Source: REEB95 sp963810055
GTDB lineage: Bacteria; Pseudomonadota; Alphaproteobacteria; ATCC43930; CGMCC-115725
Direction: 5' to 3'
Length of the DNA: 64,000 nucleotides
Assembly (NCBI GenBank): GCA_963810055.1
Contig: CAWEME010000005.1
Coordinates: 1 to 64,000 of the forward strand
The notes below the pieces were generated by a model that saw nothing but the letters and a program-made list of their open reading frames with translations, ran no database searches and was not told where the DNA came from. The position numbers were made by a program, and so were the translations under genes. The stretch's first letter is position 1. Every line of letters begins with the position of its first letter. Positions 1-7,665 of the stretch are shown here, piece by piece.

Positions 1-4
1 GCCC

Positions 5-1792
5 ATGACCGCTGCGGTGGCAGATGCGGAGGCCAGGAAAATTGGACTTTTCCGGCTGTCCTTGATCGCCGTCCTGGTCGGAATCGCGACCGGGTTCGGC
101 GCGGTGGTTTTTCGCGCCCTGATCGGCTTCATCCACAATGCGGCCTTTCTCGGCAAGCTCTCCTATTTCTACGATGCCAGTCTCCACACGCCGCCGAGTC
201 CGTGGGGCCCCTGGATCATCCTGGTGCCGGTCGCGGGCGGGATGATCGTCACCCTGCTGGTCAGCCGTTTCGCGCCCGAGGCGCGCGGCCACGGCGTGCC
301 CGAGGTGATGGACGCGATCTATTACAAGGAAGGCCGGATTCGTCCGGTCGTCGCCGCGGTGAAGTCGATCGCCTCGGCCATCTCCATCGGCACCGGCGCC
401 GCGGTCGGCCGCGAAGGACCCATCATCCAGATCGGCGCCTCGCTGGGTTCGACCGTGGGGCAGATCATCGACATGGCGCCGTGGCAGCGCATCACGCTGG
501 TGGCCGCCGGCGCCGGAGCCGGCATCGCCGCGACCTTCAACACGCCGATCGGCGGCGTGATGTTCGCCATCGAGCTGATGATGCCCGAGGTGAGCGTGCG
601 CACCTTCCTGCCGGTGGCGCTCGCAACCGGGACCGCGACCTTCATCGGGCAGCTGTTCTTCGGCTTTGCCCCCGCCTTCCATATTCCTCCCATGCACCTG
701 CCGCTCGCGTCGGATGCGGCGTCGCTCGAGGCGCTGGTGCTTTACGGCGTGCTCGGCGCCTTGACCGGCCTGGCGGCGACCGCCTTCGTTCGCGGCCTCT
801 ATTTCTTCGAGCACGCCTTCGAGCGCGTCGCCAACCCCTATCTGCGTCACGCCATCGGCATGGCCATCGTCGGCGCGATGATCTATCTGCTGCTGCGTAA
901 CTTCGGGCATTACTACGTCTCGGGCGTGGGTTACGCCACCATCCAGGACATCCTCGCCGGCAATCTCGGCCTGCTCGAGCTTTTGTTCCTGCTGTTCGCC
1001 TGCAAGATGCTCGCCACGCTGTTGAGCCTGGGCTCGGGCGCCTCGGGCGGCATTTTCTCGCCTTCGCTGTTCATGGGCGCCACCCTCGGCGGCGGCTTCG
1101 CGGCGCTCATCAACCTGACGCATGCCGTGCCCGGCATCGACGTTTCCGCTTTCGCGACGGTCGGCATGGCGGCGATGGTCGGCGGCAGCACCGGCGCCGC
1201 GATGACGGCGGTCACCATGATCTTCGAGATGACGCGCGATTATAACATCGTCATGCCGATGATCGTTGCGGTCGCGATCAGCATCGGCATCCGCCGCATG
1301 CTGTCGCGCGAGAACATCTACACCATCAAGCTGGTCGACCGGGGCCATTTCATCCCCAAGGCGCTGCACGCCAACATGTTCCTGGTTCGCAACGCCGCCG
1401 ACGTGATGGACCGCAACGCCATCGTGCTTCCCGCCGAAACGAGTTTCAGCGAATTCCTGCGGCGGCCGGAGCTGGCGGGAAAAATGCAGCACGTCGTCGT
1501 CTCGCGCGGCGACCGGATCGTCGGGGTCCAGCGCGTCAATGTCGCCCTGGGCTACCGGTTCGAGGGTGGCGGCGCCACGCTCGGCGACATCATGCGCGCC
1601 AACTTCACCATCGCCCGCGGCGAGGACATCGTCTTCGACGTGATCAACCGGATGTGGCGGATGAACGCCGACATGGCCGTGGTCGTCAGCGGCGACTCGG
1701 CGGTCCCGCGCGCGGATCGCGTGATCGGCGTCATCTCGAAGGAACACATCGCCGATTCGGTCGCCGAAAGCGTCGGGACCTACGGCCAATGA
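5..1792 (+). CDS. ClC-family chloride channel/transporter with C-terminal CBS-like region
   Basis: This 595-residue inner-membrane protein carries the ClC family signatures in order: GHGVPE near residue 95 (the GSGIP position), GREGP near 135-139 with the gating glutamate E137, and GSGASGGIFSP near 343-353. Many hydrophobic helices fill residues 15-430. The tail from about residue 450 looks like a CBS pair, a regulatory nucleotide-binding module common in this family. Aligning by eye on FN(T)PIGGVMFAIELMMPE, the position of the E. coli proton glutamate E203 is Leu191, so H+ coupling may be lost and the protein may act as a channel. It starts at the first ATG, four bases into the window, so an upstream start cannot be excluded. 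The downstream neighbour is convergent. Confidence 0.93.
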   Translation: MTAAVADAEARKIGLFRLSLIAVLVGIATGFGAVVFRALIGFIHNAAFLGKLSYFYDASLHTPPSPWGPWIILVPVAGGMIVTLLVSRFAPEARGHGVPEVMDAIYYKEGRIRPVVAAVKSIASAISIGTGAAVGREGPIIQIGASLGSTVGQIIDMAPWQRITLVAAGAGAGIAATFNTPIGGVMFAIELMMPEVSVRTFLPVALATGTATFIGQLFFGFAPAFHIPPMHLPLASDAASLEALVLYGVLGALTGLAATAFVRGLYFFEHAFERVANPYLRHAIGMAIVGAMIYLLLRNFGHYYVSGVGYATIQDILAGNLGLLELLFLLFACKMLATLLSLGSGASGGIFSPSLFMGATLGGGFAALINLTHAVPGIDVSAFATVGMAAMVGGSTGAAMTAVTMIFEMTRDYNIVMPMIVAVAISIGIRRMLSRENIYTIKLVDRGHFIPKALHANMFLVRNAADVMDRNAIVLPAETSFSEFLRRPELAGKMQHVVVSRGDRIVGVQRVNVALGYRFEGGGATLGDIMRANFTIARGEDIVFDVINRMWRMNADMAVVVSGDSAVPRADRVIGVISKEHIADSVAESVGTYGQ

Positions 1793-1859
1793 GCGGCGCA
1801 CCCGCGCGCGAGCCCTGTCGGTTTGGATGAAATCGGGGCTGCGGCTCGGCCGGAAGCGG

Positions 1860-2806
1860 TCACTCCGCCCAGTCCAGCCCCCGCCCGCCGCGCATATAGC
1901 CGTTGATGAAGGGCGTGGACGGCAATTGTCCGCGCAGCTCGTCCAGCCACGCGCCGGGATCGTCCTTGCCGTCGAGCGCGGCGCGATAGATTTCCGCCAC
2001 GCGCACCATGTCCGTATCCTGGGGCGACAGGCGGAAAGCGCCGACGCCCATTTTCCGCAAACCCGCCAGATCGTTCAGCAGCGCGAGATAGCCGTGCGAC
2101 ATGGTCTGCACGCCGTTGACCGTGAGAATATCCTGCCCGCCCAGCGTCCCGACCGGCAACCCGTCCGGATCGCGCTCGCAAACGAACTGGCAATTGTCCT
2201 TGTGCAGTCCGAGCGAACGCGCGTGGTAACAGCGCATGGAGACGGACAAGGTCTGCCGCCCGAAAACCGGAACCTCGACCTCGACGCCGCGCGCTTTCGC
2301 CGCCTTGGCGAGGATCCCGATCGGACGCGGCCGACAGCTCCGGCAGCGTGACCAGCCGGACGGCGCCTTTGCGCGCGAGAAAATCGAGCGCGCCTTCGTT
2401 GAATACGTTGATCAGCGGACCGATCACGAAGGGCTTGCCGTCCAGCACTTGGACCGCCGCCATGTCGTTCACCTCGACCAGCGCATCCCCGGCGTTCTTG
2501 GCGCGGACGATCTCGAGCTCCCGCGGGGTGGTGACGAGCGCGAAGGTCGAATAAACCACCCGTTTCCCCGCGGCGCGCAGCCGGTCGGCCGTTTCGGGCA
2601 GATAGGGTTCGAAAAAGGGCTCGCGCTTGGAGCAGACGACCTCGCCCAGGTAGACCTCGTCGATATCGGCTTCGTCGGCGATGCGGAAATAGAAGTCGCG
2701 CCGCTTTTCCGCCGGCCAGTGATACAAGAGCGGCCCCAGGGTCAGCCGGCTCTTTTCCCGGCGCTGCGGCGGCTTCGCGCCGCGTCTTCGCCGCTTTCCC
2801 TTTCAT
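1860..2806 (-). pseudogene. ubiV: ubiV, O2-independent ubiquinone biosynthesis protein, frameshifted twice
   Basis: U32-peptidase-family partner of UbiU, which together with UbiT hydroxylates ubiquinone precursors without O2. The reading frame is broken in two places. The ATG at 2806 overlaps the ubiU stop (ATGA), but family homology (LTLGPLLYHWPAEK) resumes one frame later near 2745. A second shift near 2315-2335 moves from VRLVTLPELSAAS to a frame reading SIGILAKAAKARG. The total length (947 bases) is 2 modulo 3, which fits two single-base insertions. The iron-sulfur cysteines are present across the frames: one in EVVCSKRE, and three in a C-x12-C-x3-C cluster ending NCQFVC. It is either a decaying gene or an intact gene with consensus errors. 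Confidence 0.8.
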
Positions 2807-3810
2807 CACCGCCAGCCCTTCTTGTAGGCGCCGAAGGTCTCGCGGCCGCCTTCCATGATCGCGCTGAGCCCGGATTCGGCCTCGGCGGGCTGCTCGCCGC
2901 GCGCCAGGGCATCGAGCGTCCGGCGGAACTTGCCGACGACCTCCGCGACATAGGCGCGGCTGCGCTGCCGTCCCTCGATCTTCAGCGCCGTCACGCCCGC
3001 GGCCTTGAGCTGGGGCAGGATCGCCATGACGTTCAGGCCGAAGGGTTCCTCGAACAGATAGGAGGTCTCGCCGCGCGCGACATAGCGCCCCTTGCACGGC
3101 GTCGGATAGGCCGCGGCTTCGTGTTTGCCGAAGCTGTTGATCGTCACCCCGTCGAGGCAGGAGACCAGCCGGTCGCCCTCCTCCTTGTAGGCGACGTGGC
3201 TGGCGGGCGCGCAGGTGCCGTCGCAGCTCGGCGACAATCCGGTGATGTAGGAGGACAGGTAACAACGTCCTTCGACCATGGTGCCGAGATTGCCGAAGGC
3301 GAAAACTTCCGCCTCGACGCCGATCTGGCGGATGAGCGCGGCGATTTCGCCGACATCCAGGATTCGCGGTAAAACCAGGCGTTTGATGCCGAAATTGTCC
3401 CGGTAGAACGCGATTGAGGCCGGGTTGGACGCGGCCGCCTGCACCGACAGATGCCGCCGCAGCTTGGGATGCTTGCGGGTCGCGTAATCGAGCACGCCGA
3501 TATCCGCCAAAATGGCGGCGTCCGCGCCGAGATCGGCGGCGATATCCACCGCCTCATGCCACAATTTCAGGTTCCCGGCGCGCGGAAAGGTGTTGACCGC
3601 CACCAGGACCTTGCACCCATGCGCGTGCGCGTAAGCGATGCCTTCTTCCAGCTCGCCGGCGTCGAAATTCAGTCCCGGATAATTGCGCGCGTTGGTCTCG
3701 TTGCGGAAACCGCAATAGACGGTGTCGGCTCCCGCATCCACGGCGGCCCGCAAAGCCGTCGGCGTTCCCGCCGGGCAGACCAGTTCGAGATAGGCGGGTG
3801 ACGCGCTCAC
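2806..3810 (-). CDS. ubiU: UbiU, O2-independent ubiquinone hydroxylase subunit (U32 family)
   Basis: This intact 334-residue protein is close in length to E. coli UbiU (331). U32 family features include LELVCPAGTP at the start, VYCGFRNETNARN, and the cysteine cluster EGRCYLSSY...SCDGTCAP followed by a later CKGRY, matching the four ligands of the UbiU 4Fe-4S cluster. With UbiV it forms the anaerobic hydroxylase of ubiquinone synthesis. I chose the GTG start at 3810 because it overlaps the ubiT stop as GTGA and gives the expected N-terminus. The ubiT-ubiU-ubiV order with 1-4 base overlaps indicates one translationally coupled operon. It is the only member of the trio without a frameshift. Confidence 0.92.
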   Translation of the reverse strand: MSASPAYLELVCPAGTPTALRAAVDAGADTVYCGFRNETNARNYPGLNFDAGELEEGIAYAHAHGCKVLVAVNTFPRAGNLKLWHEAVDIAADLGADAAILADIGVLDYATRKHPKLRRHLSVQAAASNPASIAFYRDNFGIKRLVLPRILDVGEIAALIRQIGVEAEVFAFGNLGTMVEGRCYLSSYITGLSPSCDGTCAPASHVAYKEEGDRLVSCLDGVTINSFGKHEAAAYPTPCKGRYVARGETSYLFEEPFGLNVMAILPQLKAAGVTALKIEGRQRSRAYVAEVVGKFRRTLDALARGEQPAEAESGLSAIMEGGRETFGAYKKGWR

Positions 3811-4461
3811 GCCGCGGCCTCGCCCGCTTTCGCGCGCCGGGTTTCGAGCCTGGCCAGGCGCGCCTTGAGGGCATCGACCTCCTCGCGCAAGGCGCCGCAT
3901 TCCGCCTCCATGCGCCCGGTCCGCGCCTGCCATTCCTGCAATTCCCCGTCGTTTTTCCCGCCGGCGGCGCGGTCGATCGCGACGATCGCCCGGCGCGCCA
4001 GCGCGGCGAAGGAGCCGAAGATCGAGGTCACATCCTCGAACAGATCGAGCGGGTCGCGATCGAGCGCGTTCCTCAAGGCCACGACCACGGACGTATCCCC
4101 GCCGATCACGATGTCGCGCCGGAAGAACATGGCGTCGCTGTCGCTGCGTCCTTCGAGCAGATCGAGCAACGCCTGCAATTTCCCCTTCACCATCGCCGTC
4201 GCCGGGGCCTGGGCGTTCGCCTCGTCGAGCCATTGCAGCCCGGGGCCGTCTCGGCCGAGACTGCAGCAAAAACCGGTGCGGCAGGTCGAGCGGCTCGATG
4301 CGGATCGTCGCTGCCTCCATGCGCGCCAGATTGTCGAACAGGCGCGGATGCCGCCGCTCCATGCGGCGCATCAGAACCCTGATCCCGTGACGCAACACCG
4401 GCGGCGGCATAATCATCATCGCGCGGCGCGCGAAGGGCGCGGGCAGTCCGGTTTTTTCCAT
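3807..4461 (-). pseudogene. ubiT: ubiT, SCP2-domain ubiquinone biosynthesis accessory factor, frameshifted
   Basis: SCP2 sterol-carrier-type lipid-binding factor that works with UbiU/UbiV. The N-terminal part (MEKTGLPAPF to LDLPHRFLLQ) and the C-terminal part (LQWLDEANAQ, then the SCP2 core KLQALLDLLEG...DIVIGGD) lie in different frames. The shift falls near 4255-4275, and removing one base there joins FLLQ to LGRDGPGLQW. The total length is 655 bases (1 modulo 3), which fits one inserted base. After the SCP2 domain come about 45 residues of charged, coiled-coil-like sequence, ending in TGA that overlaps the ubiU GTG start. It is probably the first gene of the operon. See the finding on frameshifts for the artefact versus pseudogene question. 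Confidence 0.78.
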
Positions 4462-4541
4462 GTTTCACCAGCGAAACTTGGGCGGCAAGACCTTCAGGGT
4501 CTATATCATGTTTGCCGGGACCGGGGGAAGATGATCGAGCG

Positions 4542-5102
4542 CTAAATAGCGTAGCGCAGGAACAGGAGCTTGGCCGCGCCGTAACGGCGCTCGTCGAGCA
4601 GATCGAATCCATCCGGCACGACGAAACCCCGCTTGGCCGAGATCTCGGCCACGGCCAAGCATCCGGGCGCCAGCCAACCGGAAGCGGCCAGCGCGTCGAG
4701 CGCCGCCCCGGTCACGTCCTCGCCATAGGGCGGATCGAGAAAGGCCAAATTCGCGGGCGCGGTCGAGCGCGGCGGCTTCAGCGCATCCGCCGCCAGCACC
4801 GCGGCCGCGGCTTTCACGCCCATGGATTCGATGTTCGCGGTCAAGGCCGCGCGCGCCAGCCGGTCCTTTTCCATGAATGTCGCGTAACGCGCGCCGCGCG
4901 ACAGCGCCTCCAGCCCCAAGGCGCCGGTGCCGGCGAAGGCGTCGAGCACGATGGCGTCCTCGCAGACCGGACGAGGCGAGAATTTCCCGTGCGCCAGGAT
5001 GTTGAACAAGGCCTCGCGCGCCCGCGCGCCGGTCGGGCGGATGGCGGATCCCGCCAAGGCCGCCAAGCGCTTGCCGCGATAACGCCCGGCGATGATGCGC
5101 AT
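4542..5102 (-). CDS. rsmD: 16S rRNA (guanine966-N2)-methyltransferase RsmD
   Basis: This 186-residue SAM-dependent methyltransferase modifies G966 of 16S rRNA during 30S assembly. The start MRIIAGRYRGK is characteristic of RsmD, followed by RPTGARAREALFNIL, the SAM loop LDAFAGTGALGLEALSRGA and the catalytic motif LDPPYG near residue 125. Length and motif order are normal for the family. It ends 80 bases from the start of ubiT and lies 10 bases downstream of the amidotransferase-fold gene on the same strand, so the two may be cotranscribed. Confidence 0.95.
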   Translation of the reverse strand: MRIIAGRYRGKRLAALAGSAIRPTGARAREALFNILAHGKFSPRPVCEDAIVLDAFAGTGALGLEALSRGARYATFMEKDRLARAALTANIESMGVKAAAAVLAADALKPPRSTAPANLAFLDPPYGEDVTGAALDALAASGWLAPGCLAVAEISAKRGFVVPDGFDLLDERRYGAAKLLFLRYAI

Positions 5103-5112
5103 CGGGCCGGAG

Positions 5113-5829
5113 TCAGCCGCGCGCTGCGGCGATGAAGGCGGAAAAGATGCGCTTGTCGCCTTCGCTCAGCAAATATTCGGGATGCCACTGCACGCCGAGG
5201 CAGAAGCGCCGCTTCGGATCCTCGATGCCCTCGATCACGCCGTCCGGCGCCACCGCGTCGACCACCAGCCCCGGCGCCACGTCCTTCACCGCCTGGTGAT
5301 GCGCGGAGTTGACCTCGAGCGAAAGCCGCCCGGTGATGCGGTGGAGCAATGAGTTCTTGGTGATGGCGACGCTGTGGCCGGGCTGGGTGCGCGGATGGGG
5401 TTGCTCATGCGCCAGCGCGCCCTTCACCTCGTCGGGAATGTGCTGGATGAGCGTGCCGCCCAGCGCCACGTTCAACAGCTGCTCGCCGCCGCAGATGCCC
5501 AACACCGGCTTGTCGGCCTTGAGCGCGTCTTTGCACAGGACGAGTTCGAATTCGGTGCGGCGGTCCTTGGTCGAGACGCTTTCATGCTTGGTCTTGGCGC
5601 CGAACAGCTTGGGATCGACGTCGAAGGCGCCGCCGGTGACGATCAGCCCGTCGAGCAGCGCCAGATATTCCTTGGCCCGCGCCGGCTCGTGCGGCAACAG
5701 CACGGGCAATCCCCCCGCCTCGACCACCGCCGCGCAGTAATTCTCCCGGAGCGCGTACCAGGGATGGGTCTTGGAATATCCCCCCGGCGGCTCGTGATCG
5801 AGGGTGAGGCCGATGACCGGTTGTGCCAT
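5113..5829 (-). CDS. Gamma-glutamyl-gamma-aminobutyrate hydrolase family protein (peptidase C26)
   Basis: This 238-residue class I glutamine-amidotransferase-fold hydrolase belongs to the PuuD-like group, which cleaves gamma-glutamyl amides such as gamma-glutamyl-GABA. The nucleophile elbow is GICGGEQLLN, with Cys where PuuD proteins usually read GICRGxQ. The catalytic His/Glu pair is in QWHPEY near residue 215, and NSAHHQAV is the substrate-side His loop. The substrate is inferred only from the family; there are no putrescine catabolism genes nearby. It is divergent from tadA, whose plausible ATG lies only 12 bases away, so the two share a very short promoter region or tadA starts further in. 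Confidence 0.85.
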   Translation of the reverse strand: MAQPVIGLTLDHEPPGGYSKTHPWYALRENYCAAVVEAGGLPVLLPHEPARAKEYLALLDGLIVTGGAFDVDPKLFGAKTKHESVSTKDRRTEFELVLCKDALKADKPVLGICGGEQLLNVALGGTLIQHIPDEVKGALAHEQPHPRTQPGHSVAITKNSLLHRITGRLSLEVNSAHHQAVKDVAPGLVVDAVAPDGVIEGIEDPKRRFCLGVQWHPEYLLSEGDKRIFSAFIAAARG

Positions 5830-5840
5830 GCTGGCAATCT

Positions 5841-6311
5841 ATGTCTCCGCCCGCATCGCCGCAATCACCCCAATCTCCCATGGGCCTCGCCTTGGCCGAG
5901 GCCGAGAAAGCCGAACGCGCGGGCGAGGTGCCGGTGGGCGCGGCGCTGGTCGACGCCAAGGGCCGGCTTTTGGCCAAAGCGGGCAACCGGGTCGAGGCCT
6001 TGTCCGATCCCACCGCCCATGCCGAAATCCTGGCGTTGCGCGCGGCCGCCAAGGTGCGCGGCGCGGCCCGGCTCGAGGATTGCGATCTCTATGTCACGCT
6101 CGAGCCTTGCGCCATGTGCGCGGCGGCGATCTCCTTCGCGCGCATCCGCCGGCTCTATTTCGGCGCCTACGATCCCAAGATGGGCGCGGTCGAGCACGGG
6201 CCAAAATTCTTCCAGCAGCCCACCTGCCACCACCGGCCGGAAATCTACGGCGGCATCGAGGAAAAGCGCGCGGGGGAACTACTGCGGCGCTTTTTCGGTA
6301 GCCGGCGTTGA
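5841..6311 (+). CDS. tadA: tRNA-specific adenosine deaminase TadA
   Basis: Converts A34 to inosine in the tRNA-Arg(ACG) anticodon. From the ATG at 5841 the product has 156 residues. The zinc and catalytic motifs are HAE at residues 60-62 and PCAMC at 89-93, with the expected spacing, followed by TadA-type C-terminal features (FGAYDPKMGAVEHG). An in-frame GTG at 5823 and an ATG at 5880 are alternative starts; homology begins around the latter (MGLALAEAEKA). Its last 218 bases are antisense to the open frame that continues from purD. Confidence 0.94.
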   Translation: MSPPASPQSPQSPMGLALAEAEKAERAGEVPVGAALVDAKGRLLAKAGNRVEALSDPTAHAEILALRAAAKVRGAARLEDCDLYVTLEPCAMCAAAISFARIRRLYFGAYDPKMGAVEHGPKFFQQPTCHHRPEIYGGIEEKRAGELLRRFFGSRR

Positions 6312-7593
6312 GGCGCGCCTGGCGGCCGATGGCGCGATAGCCGATGTCGCGGCGGCAGAAGCCCTGCGGCCAGTCGATCTTGTCGACCACCGCATAGGCG
6401 CGCTTCTGCGCCTCGCGCACGCTCTTGGCGCGCGCCACCACGTCGAGGATGCGCCCGCCGTCGGCGATCAGCTTCTCGCCCACGCGCTTGGTGCCGGCAT
6501 GGAAGATCTTCACCGCCGGGTCGGCCGAAGCCGCGGCCTCGAGATTGCGGATCTCCGAGCCCTTCACCGTGACGCCGGGATAGCCCTTGGCCGCCATCAC
6601 CACGCACAACGCCGCCTCGTCGAGCCAGCGCAGATCGAAATCCTCGAGCTCGCCGTCGCGCGCCGCGATCAGCGCCGGCAGCAGATCGCTCTTGAGCCGC
6701 GTCAGCAGCACCTGGCATTCCGGGTCGCCGAAGCGGCAATTGTATTCGATCAGCTGCGGCCCTTGCTTGGTCAGGAACAGCCCGGCATAGAGCACGCCCT
6801 TGTAAAGCCGGCCCTCGTCGCGCATGGCGTGGACGGTGGGCAGGATGATCTTCTCCATCACCGTGACTTCGAGCTCGGGCGTCATCGCCGGCGCCGGCGA
6901 ATAGGCGCCCATGCCGCCGGTATTGGGGCCGGTGTCGCCGTCGCCGACGCGCTTGTGGTCCTGCGCCGAGGCCAAGGCGAGGGCGTGCTTGCCGTCGACC
7001 AGCGCGAAGAAGCTGATCTCCTCGCCTTCAAGGCAATCCTCCAGCACCACTTCGGCCCCGGCGGCGCCGAATTTCTTCGCCACCATGGCGGCGTCGATCG
7101 CGGCGATCGCCTGGCGCGTGGTCGCGGCCACGGTCACGCCCTTGCCGGCGGCGAGCCCGTCGGCCTTCACCACGATGGGCGCCTTGTGTTTCCGGACGTA
7201 ATCCTTGGCGGCGTCGGGGTCGGAAAAGCGTTTATAGGCCGGCGACGGGATGTTGTACTTGGCGCAGAGATCCTTGGTGAAGCCCTTGGAGCCTTCGAGC
7301 GCCGCGGCCTTGGCGGTCGGCCCGAAGGCGGCGATCCCGGCGGACTCCAGCTTGTCGACCAGCCCGCCGACCAGCGGCGCCTCGGGGCCGATCACGACGA
7401 AGTCGATCTTCTCCTTCCTGCACAGCTTGAGGATGCCGTCATTGTCGGTGGCGGCGATATCGACGCAGGCCGCCTCGTCGGCGATGCCGGGATTGCCGGG
7501 GGCGCAGAACAGCGCATCACACAAGGGCGAGGAAGAGATCGCCCAGCACAACGCATGTTCGCGCCCGCCCGATCCGACCACCAGAACCCTCAA
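6094..7593 (-). CDS. purD: Phosphoribosylamine-glycine ligase PurD, with an unusual C-terminal run-on
   Basis: Second step of de novo purine synthesis, an ATP-grasp ligase. The N-terminus MRVLVVGSGGREHALCW, the ATP-grasp segments VVKADGLAAGKGV and GPNTGGMGAYSP, and EYNCRFGDPE are all present. Recognisable PurD sequence ends at about residue 427 (FCRRDIGYRAIGR), the usual family length, yet the frame stays open for about 72 more Arg/Pro-rich codons antisense to tadA. Shifting by one base between about 6282 and 6330 reaches a TAG at 6279-6281. A single extra base here could therefore have removed the real stop; the genuine gene probably ends near 6279-6310. It is divergent from xseA (72-base spacer). 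Confidence 0.95.
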   Translation of the reverse strand: MRVLVVGSGGREHALCWAISSSPLCDALFCAPGNPGIADEAACVDIAATDNDGILKLCRKEKIDFVVIGPEAPLVGGLVDKLESAGIAAFGPTAKAAALEGSKGFTKDLCAKYNIPSPAYKRFSDPDAAKDYVRKHKAPIVVKADGLAAGKGVTVAATTRQAIAAIDAAMVAKKFGAAGAEVVLEDCLEGEEISFFALVDGKHALALASAQDHKRVGDGDTGPNTGGMGAYSPAPAMTPELEVTVMEKIILPTVHAMRDEGRLYKGVLYAGLFLTKQGPQLIEYNCRFGDPECQVLLTRLKSDLLPALIAARDGELEDFDLRWLDEAALCVVMAAKGYPGVTVKGSEIRNLEAAASADPAVKIFHAGTKRVGEKLIADGGRILDVVARAKSVREAQKRAYAVVDKIDWPQGFCRRDIGYRAIGRQARLNAGYRKSAAVVPPRAFPRCRRRFPAGGGRWAAGRILARARPRPSWDRRRRNRAGGCARRRSPPRTWRKARA

Positions 7594-7665
7594 AGCCCAG
7601 CCCCTCCCGCCGGGCCCGATCCCCGGCGTATTCCCTTGATCCGCGCTCTTGTATCATAGCCCGCG

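Noticed and set aside
2075..3265. Long open minus-strand frame of about 396 codons overlapping ubiU and ubiV
   Set aside because: Its product is Arg/Pro-rich and shares no family features; it is a shadow of ubiU and ubiV in a GC-rich genome. Only a few codons near the ubiV start are used by the ATG at 2806.
5329..5352. Possible non-coding RNA or regulatory element in the amidotransferase-fold gene
   Set aside because: Local repeats there are ordinary codon-bias effects within an intact coding frame.
5374..7659. 761-codon plus-strand frame across tadA and purD
   Set aside because: It reads through real genes in other frames, and no segment shows a recognisable domain.
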